Assembly: GCF_036370855.1 (NCBI RefSeq)
Contig: NC_088098.1
Location: forward strand, 36,087,981 to 36,151,980
Length of the DNA stretch: 64,000 nucleotides
Direction: 5' to 3'
Origin: Dromaius novaehollandiae
Lineage: Eukaryota; Chordata; Aves; Casuariiformes; Dromaiidae
The notes under the pieces are model-generated. The model was given only the letters and a program-made list of their open reading frames with translations, had not been told where the DNA came from and searched no databases. The translations under genes were made by a program, and so were the position numbers. Below are positions 1 through 12,942 of this stretch, piece by piece; the first letter of the stretch is position 1; the number at the start of each line of letters is the position of its first letter.

Positions 1-3000
1 TCCTCATGACACCTCTTGATTGGTGGTAACAAAATACTTTTATCCTTTAAGACTCATCAGCTTTTATTCTTTTAACCCTTGTTTTGCTGTTTCTTCCGTT
101 TCTTTTACACGCATGCGTGCACTCTTCCATTCATGACGTTCCATGTCATACCAGTCTAATATTACTTTTACAAATTTTTGTAATATTTACAGGAGAGTTA
201 TAAAATGGGGTGATGTCATTATGGATTCTGTAAGAGGTATGTTTATTCTCTGCTGAATTAAAATGCTGAGTGATGTTAACATCGGACAGCAGTTGTCAAG
301 TGTAGTATAATAGTCATCTAATAATATGAAACTTTGTAGGGCTCTGTACTGAGAGATCCAGGTCTATAGACATTTCTGTTCAATGTTCAGCAGTGCTCAT
401 GAAGGAAACATTTTCTGTGACCTAAAGTGGAGCTTATTTAAAAACTAAAAGTATAATGTTAAAGAAATGGACTGTATACCTGTGTTACTTATAAAACACT
501 GAGAAATAAAGATTTTTAGTTCGAGGGAACTTTGATCTACCTGCAGAATGGAGAGAAAATTACAGCCTTTGATGACTTCTATCTCAAATAGGAAAAGAGT
601 CTTTTAGGGCATGGATCAACTGGACTAATTGGGAGCATGTTAAAACCCTAACAAAAGAATATTCAATATTAATGAAGATATATCAGGGAGTGACAAATTA
701 TTTAAGTGCATATAAGTTAACACTAAGATTCAGCGGTGAACAAAGGAAACCGATTGCTTGGGAGCAAAATTAAGATTACAGTTAAGTTTTACTTAAATCT
801 GCAGGAAAGACCCTCATAATCAGGATTTTAATCACTTGCTATAGCCCAAAGCATGGACAGGTGCCTACACAGTCAAGTTCTATGACTTAACAAATCACCA
901 CATTAACTAAATGTATGTGTATGTGCTCTTATTTATTGCAAATGCAACGAAAAAATTTTAACCTAAGTCTCCCTTTTGACAGTTGTACTTAAGTGGTGGC
1001 AAAAGGTACCCTAAGATCATGGATTTTACTTCTCATCAGCTACCAGTGAAGAGTCTGTATAGACCTTCTTATTTAGAGGACAGGTGTAAATGGCTACTGT
1101 TAATCTTCCCATTTTATACAACAAATTGGGGTGGTAGGGTAGGTGAAGTTAAGTAGTTATTAGAATCGATTCTTAAAGAGGGAGAAAAAACATACAAGAA
1201 GCACAAGAACAGTCATGTAGAGCAAACAGAGCTAAGAAAATCAAGTCTTTTAAATGCGAAGAAAGGAATTCTGTGCAGAAATGGGAGAAACAGTAAATAC
1301 AGAAGGCAAATTATGTTGAAAAGAACCCAGATTTAATAGTATCTTGTGAGAATGGAATTTCCATTCTAGTACCCGTGGGGGAGGACCGCTATAAAAGCTA
1401 GATGTTTGGGTAAGGCCGGATTACTTGTATGCATGTGTTAGGAACTGGCCGATGGAGAAATAGGAATCAGTGGATGGATGAACAAGAAAGGCGTATGTTG
1501 AGAATATAAACTGATACTGTAGTTTTCTAGAAAACATAATGGCGTGGCCTGAGTTTTGATAAATCTTACTAGATCTGCTTAACCTTCTAGTAAAAAAAGT
1601 TTTTTTAATGTTATTTCTGTTAATGTATTACAAGACCACGTACAGAATGTATCAAAACATTAAGGCAAAACTTAACCTTTCCTAAAATGCTTGAATGAAC
1701 AAAACTTCAGAGATTAAAATGTTACAAAAAATAAACTCAATACCTCTTACTTAATTATAAGTTTTGGCACTGAGCTGGCTTTGAAGAATTGGCAGGAGTT
1801 GTGGGCCTCAAGTTTTAGAAGGCATTTATGGTTAAGTATTGGAGGGCTGACTCGCTATTTAAACAGTTTCAAGCCAGGCATCCTTTTCAAGAAGGATGAT
1901 TCTTGATTCAGCTTGATTCTCTCTCTCTTTTTTTTTTTTTTAGGCCCAATTGTTGTAGTCTTCTACTTTATTTTCCCTTCTCCTTGATCCTGTACCCAAA
2001 AAGCTTCTCTATGGCAATGATGCTCACAACTTGAATTCCAGTTCTGCTGTCTTGTTGTTTCATAAAAACCATGGTTTTTGTATATGCTGTTCATCGGAGG
2101 ATGTTTTGTAAGGGGGTTAGAATTTCCAAGAATAAAATAGTTTAGTAGTGTTTGCTTGCTTAACCTAATGTGGTTTGAGTTTGATGTTCTGGTAAAAGTG
2201 TTTGCGTGGACATAAGCCATTTTAAAAATGATACCAAGTAAAACCTGAATCTGTTTATCTGGAAGTTTAGAGTAAGAGGATTGTTTTTAGAGAGCAATTG
2301 AAGTAAGAAGGAATGTCATTCCGCATCCGCAGGAGGATTAATGAGGATGCTGGAGTAGATGGCTTGCATACTCCTTGGCCTTTAATGAAAAGTGTGCATC
2401 TTGGACAGAGTTCTTGAAATGTGCTAAGGGGAAGAATTGAAACTCCACTTAACGTAGTGTACATCTGTGTAGCTGTTGAACGGAATAGCTGATGCCAACC
2501 TGGACGAAGTGCAGTGTTACCTTCTCTATCACATCAGGAGAGGCCAGAATACAGGGTGCCGTATCTCAGGATAAGGGAGGGTGAATCTTAAAACGTCATG
2601 CTGGAACTAGGTGGAGAGGTCTGGAGGTGAATGTGTGAGAGAGCTCTTAGGAAGGGATTTATCATGCAGCGTGGTCAGTGCTGCATACGTCATAGTCTTA
2701 AATATCACAAAGTGTTTAAAGATTCACATAGCATTGTTACCTGCCGCAGTTCTAATGCAACTATTGGAGTTGTCATTAATCTGATTTTTACTGTAATTGG
2801 GGTGAATATAAGAGCTTTTCTGTCAGAATGAGTAGGTATCTATAAGAGATCATTGGTGAATAGTGTTCCAGCAAATCCTGAGGTAACTTACGTAAATTTG
2901 AGCCTTTTGCTAAAATAATCACTTTTAAGAAGAACTGAATTTATTTTTTAAATATATTAATATGCAATTTTAAAATTTTGTACAGTGACTCTTCAAGATC

Positions 3001-3290
3001 AGCTATCAGCTCGCTTTCATGGCAAAAATGTTTAGAAACACTTCCTTCATTTAAAAAGTAAAAATACGTGGTTCCTGACTTGTCTTCCTTTCATGCCTTC
3101 TCAGGTTTTTAAATGCTTGGTCATTGTTTTATATAGGACCAACTAGTCATGGCAGGGTGAGGGGGGGAGAAATAAAAGTCTGCTGATCAGTTTGAGTTCA
3201 GATGTACTGAAAAAACTGCACAAACCTGTGCTGCAGAAGTATTGATTGCATTTTGAAGAGTTGAAATCCAGCTGTATATAAAATTGGGAA
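1..3290. other. AT-rich noncoding DNA upstream of the FRS2 CpG patch
   Basis: I recognise no coding exon here on either strand; the open frames are short, lack protein-like composition and are not bounded by convincing splice sites. A CT-then-T tract ending in TAG at about 1915-1943 looks like a splice acceptor, but I found no matching exon after it. The stretch is probably FRS2 upstream or first-intron sequence. I see no trace of YEATS4, the expected upstream neighbour. Confidence 0.5.
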
Positions 3291-3309
3291 TTAAAGGGCT
3301 GGGGGGGGA

Positions 3310-3620
3310 ATGCCGCTCCTGACTTTGAGGGGCGGGTGGTTGCCAGCCTGGGGCTGCCTGGCGGGCCCGTCTGGCGCGGCGGGTTGCTGCCGTTGCGGGC
3401 GCTGCGTGGGGAGGAGTGCTGCTGAGAGGGCAGGTTGTGGTGTGCCAGCCGAGCGCAGGGATTTGGTGGGATCATTCACCAGCCCTCCTCATCGCATGTT
3501 CAAAGCGGGCTCCGAGGGCGGTGTGCGCCAGCTACGCGCTTGTGCGCCGAAGCTGGCGTGCGGTTGCCATAATTTTGTTTTCATCGGAGCCAGAAGGCTT
3601 ACGGTTCGGCTTGGTTTTTG
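3310..3620. promoter_or_regulatory. CpG-rich patch, possible FRS2 promoter or first exon region
   Basis: In a region otherwise AT-rich and CpG-poor, about 300 bases carry more than twenty CpG dinucleotides along with GGGGCGGG-like GC boxes. This is the only CpG-island-like block before the FRS2 coding start, so it may be a promoter or 5' noncoding exon of FRS2. I could not fix a transcription start or a splice donor. GAG followed by gtaaaa near 3724 is one weak donor candidate. Short overlapping open frames across the patch look like GC-driven artefacts. Confidence 0.4.
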
Positions 3621-3902
3621 CCAAGTTTTTATTTTGGAAAGGGCTAAAGGGAGAAAAGCGGCATACATTTAATGCTGTATTTTAATCATAAGTCTGACAG
3701 CCTGCTCATTTAATGAAAATCTTGAGGTAAAACTCCAGCTGTTAGCATAAATGAAGTTACAGATGAGATTCTGCAACTTCACCTCTACAATTCATAGTTT
3801 GTTTTTCATAATTGCAGCCAGCGACACCAAACTATTTCTCAGCATGTCTAGTTTCTTCTTGGATCTCCTTCATTGTAGTTTTAACTCTGTTATGGTTTGT
3901 TA

Positions 3903-3975
3903 GCACTGCTGCCTTTTCATCCTTCCAGTACTTCTAGTGCTGTTACCTTTTCATCCTTGTAGTACTTACGTACCT
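3903..3975. repeat. Imperfect tandem duplication
   Basis: A unit of roughly 45 bases containing CCTTTTCATCCTT followed by AGTACTT occurs twice in succession with a few substitutions. It is noncoding and of no known function. Confidence 0.5.
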
Positions 3976-6900
3976 TCAATGTTAATTTTGTAATTATCAT
4001 TGCCAGATGGACGAAGGGCAAGAATTATGTCTGGCCGTAGCTCAGCTTGCCTTACTCAGATACGTCCATCTCTCTGAAATATGTCCCCAATTTGGGGATC
4101 GATGGTGGTTATGTCATTTTTTGTCAGGCTATGCAAGGCAAGGACCTGGCAGGACATTTGAAAGAAAATTAATTTGCAGGATGGCAGCATGTGGGGGGAG
4201 GCAAGGAGAGCGTTTCAGGCTCCTTTTGCAGTGCTGCGTAGAGTTGTTTTTCCTGTGCCGCTGAACCCTCTCGTATCCCTTTAAACTGCTGTGTTTCCAT
4301 GGGAGAGCATTCCAGCTCTGGCACCTCTTACCTCTGTTCTGTCTCCAAATATTAAAGTGAATTAGTCAGTCTTTGCAGAAATCTTTTTTCTTTTTCTTTT
4401 TTTTTTTTCTTCTCACCCAAATAATTATAAAGTGAAGAGGTCCATTCTGCGACCATTGAGGGAACAAGTCTCTTGGAGCTGACCACAATCAGTAATTGCT
4501 AGTTTAGAGCAAATGCTTTATTTTGATGCAACATCTCTTATACGCATGTGAGGTCTGGTACGTGGGAGTCCCATGTTCCAGAAACCTAAGTTTTGTTTTC
4601 CTATTGAAAGAACTTGGCTTCGTAGTAGCGAACATATGCTAGCCAAAATAAACAGAAGGTCAAAGTGTGGGCTATTTTAAGTCTTAAGTAGGATACCAGG
4701 ATTCTTAAATCATATAGAATTTGCCCCCATGGATTACATCAAGACTCTGAAGACCCAGGATTGCCACATCAGATAAAATCTGTTACCCATTTAATCTCAT
4801 GTGCTGAGTGGTTGCAAGATGGGCAGTCTCCGGATATCACCAAGTAAGTAGTCATCAGGAAAGCTTGGAGGACTGAGTGTAGAACCATTTTAGGCTTCTT
4901 TGTCTATCTTCTGGAAGGAATAAAATGGCCATAAAATGTTTGTTAGCTTACTCCAATAGCATTTCCCCTACATGTTAAGTTGATTTCTCTGTTCATTAGC
5001 TTGTTTGCTGTCTCAGATGTCCGTAGGGCTTTCACTTTGGTCAAAAATGTGTGTTTTGTGCAGAAAAGTTTAAGCTTTGTTGTAGTGACATCTCCAGTTA
5101 ATGATCAGCAGATGTCATGAGTTACTTATAAACTGTATACATATTACCTGAGATACTCAGGTTTGTACTGTCAGTTTATACACAGTCTTTGAGGCAACAG
5201 TATCCTGGTGGGATGCCTCCATGCTGTAGAATGACGTTCAGTGTCAATGCTGTACGAAGACTCTTAGTCTGAGCTGAGAAAATTACTTACCATGATGCAC
5301 CTGTAGAGATTTGGCTGTGTTTTCTCCAAATAGTTCTGACTGTGAGAGTTTAAAAGGAGGGAAAGATGTACTGGAATGAGCTTTAGGGAGGAGCAGGATC
5401 TATGCTGTATGGCTCATCCTAGGGAAGACTTCTATTTTAGTGAAAATAGAAGTTCAGAGGAGTTGTTGAGTTTCAAAGGAACAGAGTAGGTCAGCTTCAG
5501 GTTCTGCCCTAAGGAGATTTTTGGACAAATAAAATGGCAAATTTTGCCACTGTTTGGTGTGAATGTTTTAAATAAAGGATTTAGTCCGCAGCTTATGAAG
5601 TACTCCTAAAACATATTTTCCCTCTTTGTCATAATCCAGAACTCAGCATTTTTTTATAAAGGATCTAGAAAAATAAGATAGCTTTATAAATTGTATTCCA
5701 TCTTTGCTGGTTATGTTTTTGCAGTGTGAGAATTCACTGTTAAACAAACCTAAATACACCAGATGTAATTAAATATCAAGCAATCTTTAACATGGTATGC
5801 AAGGATGGAAACAATAAAGCGTGAAGGATGTTAAATCTGAAATGAATCGATATATGTTTAGTATCATCCTGTAAAAAGTTTTTAAAAGAAAAATGTTGTA
5901 TGTAATATGTCCTTAAAGTAAAGGAAAAGTGGGGGCCAGGGAGAGATGAAAAGTGAGTTACAGAGCAGAGCTGATAGTGGTTTATATCTGTAAATGTTTG
6001 GCAATGATTTTGTTTTCCTATACTCAAGGTCATGACAAAGATTTAAAACAATTTAACTTCTTTGGAAAAAGAGATCGATCTTAAGACATCTATATGTTTC
6101 CTGTAGGAAGCTGGTCATCCAAGTGGGATGAAATTAGATTTCTTGTTTTAAATGGGTCACCTCTATCACCGGGTATTCTGTTGTCTGAGACACAGACTGG
6201 CAGCATGTGCCAGGCAGCTGTATTGATGGTGGCTGTAACACCTGCTCTGAACTGGAGATACTTCTTACGTAAATCACTGGTTAAATGTAAACATCCAAAC
6301 ACGTGGCAACAGCAAATTTTGAACTTTGAGAGATTATTGAAGTTAGTTTTCCCTTTTCAATGTGTTTAGTTGCCTAGCAAAATATTTGTGATGTCTACTC
6401 CTAGCATTAAGTGTAGACGCAATTTGGATGACCAAAATTGGGACTCTTTCTTACCCACTAAAAGGGAGAAAGAAGGTCAGTCTCTCTGTGCTGATGGCAT
6501 TGATTAATAGCATTCAGGTTAGCTACCTAAAATACAGGATGAATCCTGTCATTCATACATACATACGTACATATATAAAAAAGAAAGGAGAAGTATCCTT
6601 TCCTCCATGCTCCCTAGGTTTTCTTCTGTGCTTTTCTATCTGAGGTAAAGAATTTGTTTTTCTCTGCTGAGTGAGGTAAATCCTTAAACAGGCGTGTTAG
6701 AGGCAAAAGCTAGAAATATCATGTGTCTATACCTGAACAAAATATGTTGTGTTGTTAAGCATCTTTAATAGTTCTGGGGAGAACAGTGTTTATTTTTAAG
6801 GAGTTTTGTAAGAGGTGCTATACTAATATGCTTGGAGGAGGCGAGAAGGGGGAATTTTCTTTAATATTTAGTAGTTTGTGCGTATTTTTACATAGATTTG

Positions 6901-9900
6901 GACACTTGTATCAGGAGAGAGTAAGCCTTTTATGTGTTTGGGACGATCCCTCATGAGGAGCTAATTCTGCCTTTAAGCTGCAGATGCAGCTTCCTATCTC
7001 TCCTAGTGAGTGCTTCATGGGATTTTCAGAATGAAATTTATTAGCTGTCTCCTGTTTGCTTCTTTAGTTTGAGGGGTTTTTTTCCCTCTAAAATGAGGGG
7101 AGACTAGAAGGGTCGCCCTTCACCTCTCCCGTTTCCAATTGGCTGACACAGCAAGTGGCAAGAAGGATCCCTGCTCACAGCTTGCCTGTGATACAGTTCA
7201 TGGAGAAATTCGACTGTGCTGCAGGAAAATTTGGCTCCACTCTGGCATGGGGCTTATGTCCCCAAGAAGACAATTGAGGAGGCTTCAGGAAAGTTTCACA
7301 GGAGCCTTCTCAATTTTGCAGAAGGTCGGTCCCTACCACCGTTCCTCACGACAACTGGAAAGAAGAATTTTGGCTTTCAGCCACTATGGTGGGGTGGCTC
7401 AGGAAGCCTCCAAGCATTTTCTGCTTAACACAAGTTACTTATCTACAAGGTCACTGTTTCTGTGAAAGATGCCATTTCCATGGGTCTTCAAGTACATTTC
7501 TGTATTACTATTGTGTGGTCTGTTGCCACTTGCTCCTGAGATGAAAATGCTTCATGATGAAAAGTGTCTGACGTTGATGACCCTTGGGTGGAAAGTCGCA
7601 CGTGAGTTAGAATTTTTCCTTTTGTGATAAAGTGTCTTTTACATAGCACACATAAGTTGAAACGTGGCACGATATAAGTTTGAAATAGCTTATAGAGCAT
7701 TCTCTCTGCATTTTAAGAATTTAGGAAGAAGTAGTGATGGCCATTGTTTTAAATTCTCTTCCTCCTGCAATGTTGTTTTCATCAGAATACTTAATAAATT
7801 ATTGCCTTCATTTCATACATATATCTGATGTTCCCTGATAATTTTAACTTTTAAAAGTCAAAGAGAATTCAAAATTCCCTTCAAAATATCAGATTTTTTT
7901 TTTAAACAGTTTGTTGTTCTGGCTGTCCCCTGGCAATAACTGGAATTTATTTCACAGAAGGCAGCTAGGAAATTGAAAACTTCCTAGGCTCAGTACAGAT
8001 GACAACCATCACATTGTGTGTTCTCTCCTCTTCTTTTCCAGATACTGAATTTTTCTTTTTCAAAAACATTAGGGTTTCTCCTGAAGCTGTCAAGTACAAC
8101 TAGTTTCCTTTTTTTTGTTTTTTTGTTTACTTGATTGATCTGGGCATTAATTACAAAGTTGAGAAAGAAGCAGGTGTTGAAACCATTCATTTGTGTTGTA
8201 TATTAAGAGTGCGTTAATAAAACTTCAGTTTGAATGTAGTCTTTTTGTTCCATCTTTGACAGTAAACAGCTGTGAGAGCCCAGTTCTGTAGTTTTGAAGC
8301 TTTCAAGTATTATAGTGCTGGTACAGCTGAAAAGTGTCTTAAACGTAGGACTGAACTTTTCAGCTTTCTGCATTGTAATACTTGTGCCAAGCAAGTGCCA
8401 AGCATGCTAGCCTCAATTTACATGAGGCTTCACATTTTAAAACTAATAAATGATTTGAAAAATATTATTGTCTTCAGTATGCTAGATGGGATTGTTTAAA
8501 GAAATGAATAAAATAGGTGAAATACTCCTCTGGTTTTGATTCACCCATCTGTCAATAGGTTTGCAATTTTAGAATACCTCCGAAACTTACAGCATCTTTG
8601 TTGGTTTGTTTTTGTCGTAACCAGTTTAGCTCCAGAGAAAATGATGTTAAATATAGAGCTTTTGATAATTCTTTTTTTTTTTTTTAATCTATCTTTTTAA
8701 ACAAATACCTTAAATAAGATTAGGAAATAAAAGCACAAAGGAGTTCTGTGTTCTAGGGTTTGGAATTAAGTCCTTTCATAAAAATTTGTTTTGAATAGTG
8801 TAAGCAAAACAAAAACTGATGGATGCTCAAACTTTAATTTTAAACCTTAAAAAGTGATGTGGTCTTCCAAATTGTGGGATTTAGAATGTTGTAGGCAAAA
8901 ATGATAGTGTAAGTATATATAACTTAGCTGCAATCAAAGTATTATCAAGTGTACGCCTCAGCGCTAACAGTCTGCCCTGGGCAGCTTTCTCCAGCTACTG
9001 CATTGGACCTTCTAGATATTAAAATTCTGGAGAAGGAAAACACTCAGTCTTCGTCATCTTTTTCCATCTCTCTCTCCTTCCTTTCCTCCCAATTCTGTGG
9101 TATAAAAAAACTTAAAATTATGTTCATGGTAAAGCAATGGCACTTTAGTTACATTATCTACTCTCTACTTTGAGGTCTGGGAGCAAGACATAAAGGACCC
9201 AGCAATACTGGGTTTGAAAGGCTGTGTGGTGACTCTGCCGTTTGAAGAAAGCACGTGCAGAAGATGGGTTTATTGACAAGGCACTTTTGCTTCTCCCTAC
9301 CTCTTCACAAATGTGCCGTGGTTTCGGGGTTTTTTTCCTTCCCTGATTTTTTAAAAGATGTACGCTAGCAATTATTGCATACGGAAAATATCTCTGCAAG
9401 TTAACGTTTGATCCTGCAACCAAAGCATGTAGGATTCAGTTATTGCCAGTTTTTAGATCAGCTGTGCAACTGTGGTCTGGTTTAAATGGGGCTACCAGAT
9501 GCCATGAGCAGAAGGAAGAGCAAGATTGCAGGTTGTCCTTGTGGCCTTTCCTACATGAGGGAATACAAACACTGTTCAGCCCATTCCCAACCCAGGGCAG
9601 ATTGCAGAAGTGCAAATGTAATTAAAATTTTTTTAAATCACACTATCATCAAGATTAAAAAAAAAAAATCTACTGTGTTTGCACTAGTGCCTTTGTCCTC
9701 TGTGACTTTTGAGAGATTAGCGTAACTTGTTGGCATTGCAAATGCACTGGTAGTACCAGTTGAGAGGCTGTGGTCACAACAACCCCCCCCCCCCCCCTTT
9801 TTTTTTCCCCTAAGGCTCTGCTTAGTCCGTGAGGGAAAGAGACATATTTTGCTTTACTAATCCAAGTAATAAATCTTACTGAAGTTATGGCAGCTCCTAA

Positions 9901-11220
9901 TTTTCAGTTCTGTTAACAAAGTTTAGATAAGTGCTGGTCTTGTTCTGTCTTTCCTGGGATTTTTACCTTGCAGTGCATTAATGTTAGGGACAAGCAGAAA
10001 ATGCTCTCCTGTCCTTTCCCCCCGGCCTTGTGGGACTATACCTAACCATTGCTGATGCTTCATGAACAGGAAGTTACCACTCCTAAATTTGTCATTGCAG
10101 CCATAACTGAAAAGATTAACTTTTAGGGTTATATCTATGAAAATGTCTACTTCTCCGTGTATGTGTAAGTTTGTATAAATATTTTGCAATCTGGGAAAAT
10201 CTAAGAAAATCCCAAACAGAATAAATAGCTCATTTAAAAACAAAAAAAGAGACTTTTAATCAAAATCAACTTGTTGGAGAATTGTTACTGCTTCACAGTT
10301 AAAAGAAATGGAATTAGATGCTTTTTTTAATCTGTTAAAAATGTGTTTAGATCATTTTAGGAATATTCTTAGGTAACCAAAACAGGCTAGCCTACATTAG
10401 GTGGGCAAACCCTGTGAAGGCCTTAAAACTTTACTAGGAAAAATATCAGGATAAATACCAGTGCAAACAGCTGCTTTAGAGTAGTTCACATGCAGAGATG
10501 TTTTTTGCAATGACCACCTGTAAGATGCTGCAGATGAGCACATTCCCCAGAGAGGATGGATGAAGCACTCTGCTCCCTCCGTCCTCTCTCCCTTCCCGAC
10601 AGCTGTGGCAGGGGACCTACAAGCTTGGTAGAGCCGGGTGCCCGTTGAAGGGGCTAGGTTTTCGGAAAACTGGGCAAAGGTGCCTGAGACTGTGAGTCTG
10701 TCCCCAGTGGCCTCTGGCACTTACTGAACTCTGTGCTGAGCTGGTTTGGTGTGTACTAAGCCAGCAAGAAACTCATCTGACTGCAGATAGAGGAAAAAAA
10801 AGGAATATTTTAATAGTTAGATTGGGTTAGGCTGTAATGGAACCAGAGCCTGTGTGTTGCAGAGAGATAGGTCTTGAATACAGCGGCGTACAGTTTTGTC
10901 TAAGATCCAGAAAGCTTGTGGCTAAAGGGCAAATAAATTATATTAAGGGTACGTGACTTGTTGCAAGTTCCTGCTACTGAATGCAGCTTGGGCATAGGAG
11001 AGGATTGTTGTGTTAACTGTGATGGATGTTTTCCGCTCCCTGTGTGTGCGCGCAAATCTACATATCCACAGAACAGCTCTATAAGGCTGTCTGTCTGTAC
11101 CTATGTGATATCCAGGTTTTACTTTCAAGTTCAGTACAGGTTGTTGATAGTGTAATTTGATGTTTTAAGACAATGCATTCAAAAAAATCTGTGCTTGGTC
11201 CCTATCATCCTTTTACATTA
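3976..11220. other. Noncoding sequence, probable FRS2 intron
   Basis: I see no recognisable exon, RNA gene or intact mobile element. Poly(T) runs occur near 4390 and 8675. Open frames such as those near 6094-6369 and 7139-7465 have no family resemblance and overlap open frames in other phases or on the other strand, so they are taken as chance. Confidence 0.5.
9783..9806. repeat. C15T9 homopyrimidine tract
   Basis: Fifteen C followed directly by nine T, so the minus strand has A9G15. The G run could adopt quadruplex structures and the tract is expected to be length-variable. Confidence 0.85.
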
Positions 11221-11224
11221 AGTA

Positions 11225-11910
11225 GGAGTGGCTTTATTGGATCAGGCTGAAGTTTCAATTGATCCAGTATCTTCTTCTGACAATAGCTGAGAGTAAATAT
11301 ATAGGGAAGGGAATAAGAAGGGAGAACGTTTTGTGACCTTTCTCTACTACCCTCCTAAATATCTGCAGCTTAGGGACTTTTTGAGCCATAAGTGTCATAC
11401 TTGAGTTTAAAAGCTCTTCCTGGTTATTTGTTTTTGAAACCTGCCAATTGGTAATGTCATCTGCTGCTCCCTCACGCTTGCATTTAGCACACATTTGTGC
11501 TTAATTAATCTTCTCCATGTCGCTTCCCCTGTGCTGTCCCTTCTTCCAGGCTGAGGAATCCTGGTTGCCATTCCTTGTATGGGAGCAATCCCATGCCTTT
11601 GATTATCCCTGTTAGTCTTAGCATCTCTTTAACTATATCCTTTTTGAGATGAGGAGTCATGATTGCATATATTACTTAATATCTAGGTGCACTGTGGGTT
11701 TATACAATAGGATGGTGTTTTTATTTTGGCTCTTCAGTTCTTTCCAAACGATGCTGTTTCATTTGCTTTTTGATAGCTGTTGAGCTAATGCATTGAACTA
11801 TGGTCATGACTGGTCTTTCCTAACAGGTAGAGCTCCCCTGCTACATGCATTGCATGGCATTTATCAGTACTGAATTTCTGCTGTCCTGTTGCTGAGTCAC
11901 TCCATAGCAA
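11225..11910 (-). mobile_element. Degraded ancient CR1/L3-type LINE fragment
   Basis: Read on the plus strand, this resembles the reverse complement of the 3' part of an old amniote CR1-type LINE. It starts with a block like 'ggatcaggctgaagtttc' and 'gatccagtatc' near 11239-11275, continues through 'ccaggctgaggaatcc' and 'ctatatcctttttgagatga' near 11545-11655, and ends with 'tactgaatttctgctgtcctgttgctgagtca' like text near 11870-11900. It is heavily diverged with no coding capacity. The assignment is by recall of the family consensus, not alignment. Confidence 0.65.
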
Positions 11911-12841
11911 GAGCCTTCTGCAACTGCTACCATGATGCCTAGGACCTGTGATAAGCTTGGGACTACATTAGTCTTGACACTACACAAAAAACAAGAGTGC
12001 TTTGGGTTCCAAAAATGTTTTAATCCAGGTGTAAGGCAAAGGACAGCAGATGAATACAGAGAATTGTGGGAGTCTTCCTGATAAATAGAATTGCAGTGGT
12101 CTCAGGTTTGCATAGACATCCTGAAAGGCTGATAAGAAAGAGGCTAATAACATAGTTTTTAAAGCATTTAGCCTTTTTCTTGAGTTTGAAAAGCAGTGTC
12201 AAAGAAAACATGAAGGGCTTGTTTGGCCATTTTACAAGCAGATAATGGAGGCTGCCAACTGTTAGCCTGGTGGAAGCAGGAGTTGACCTTCAGTGTTAAA
12301 TGTGAGAAAATGGAGTATGAGAATACTTAAGGAAGAATTTATAAAAGTGACAGCAAAAAATTTATGATTAATGTCATGGAGTAAAAATCCTGAGAGGGAT
12401 GCAAAGAGAAGGCGATGTGTTAGCTGTAGAAGTCAGCATTTGTTTATGTTCAATAGGATAAGCAAGAGGGACTTGAGCAGAGTTGCACATGTTCTTCTGT
12501 CTGCACTGGTTTGGTTCGGTGTATGCTAAGGATGACGGAAGCTGTGCATCTGTCACCAATATGGGCTAAAATGGTCAAGGAGTGAGTGGAGAATGGAGTC
12601 CCTCGTGTGACAGGCTGCTCTGCAAAAGTGGATACCAAATTACTTTCTTCCAAGACCAGGTGGGCACTAAAATGCTGGGGGACCTCTAAGAGATTAGTCT
12701 CTGTGTAAGACACCTCTTGAAGGTGCAGCCTAGCGGTGAAGACTTCACTAGACATAAAGCCTCCAAAAAAAAAGTTGTCTTTTAAAACTCCAATTACTAA
12801 ATTAAGATAAATTACATTTTTATGTACTTTTATAGTTTTAG

Positions 12842-12942
12842 ATCAAATGATTACTTCTGTGACAAGACAGCATGACACTTTGAAGTATGACGGAAGTCCT
12901 GATGCTGCAGCAGAGGCTGGGACTATTAATGGCCAAATCTAG
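12842..12942 (+). other. FRS2: Probable noncoding 5' UTR exon of FRS2
   Basis: A 101-base segment sits between an acceptor (pyrimidine-rich 'tttttatgtacttttatag' then 'ttttag') and a strong donor, gtgagt at 12943. The next downstream acceptor, at 15356-15357, opens the exon holding the FRS2 start codon, so splicing would give a 5' UTR of this exon plus the 26 bases before the ATG. The sequence looks more constrained than its surroundings. An alternative acceptor six bases upstream would start the exon at 12836. No transcript data are available here. Confidence 0.65.
12847..12942 (+). other. 31-codon upstream ORF in FRS2 5' leader
   Basis: An ATG five bases into the putative 5' exon opens a frame beginning MITSVTRQHDTLKYDGSPD and running 31 codons. 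Its TAG stop is exactly the last three bases of the exon, before gtgagt. The uORF therefore fills the exon and is closed before the junction with the coding exon. If transcribed, ribosomes would meet it before the FRS2 start, which usually lowers main-ORF translation. Function and conservation are inference. Confidence 0.6.

Noticed and set aside
108-119. Palindrome CACGCATGCGTG, resembling an NRF1 site
   Set aside because: It lacks the GCGCATGCGC core, is outside any CpG island, and is probably chance.
1915-1943. Strong pyrimidine tract ending in TAG, like a splice acceptor
   Set aside because: No plausible donor-bounded exon follows, and simple CT/T tracts before AG are common in AT-rich intronic DNA.
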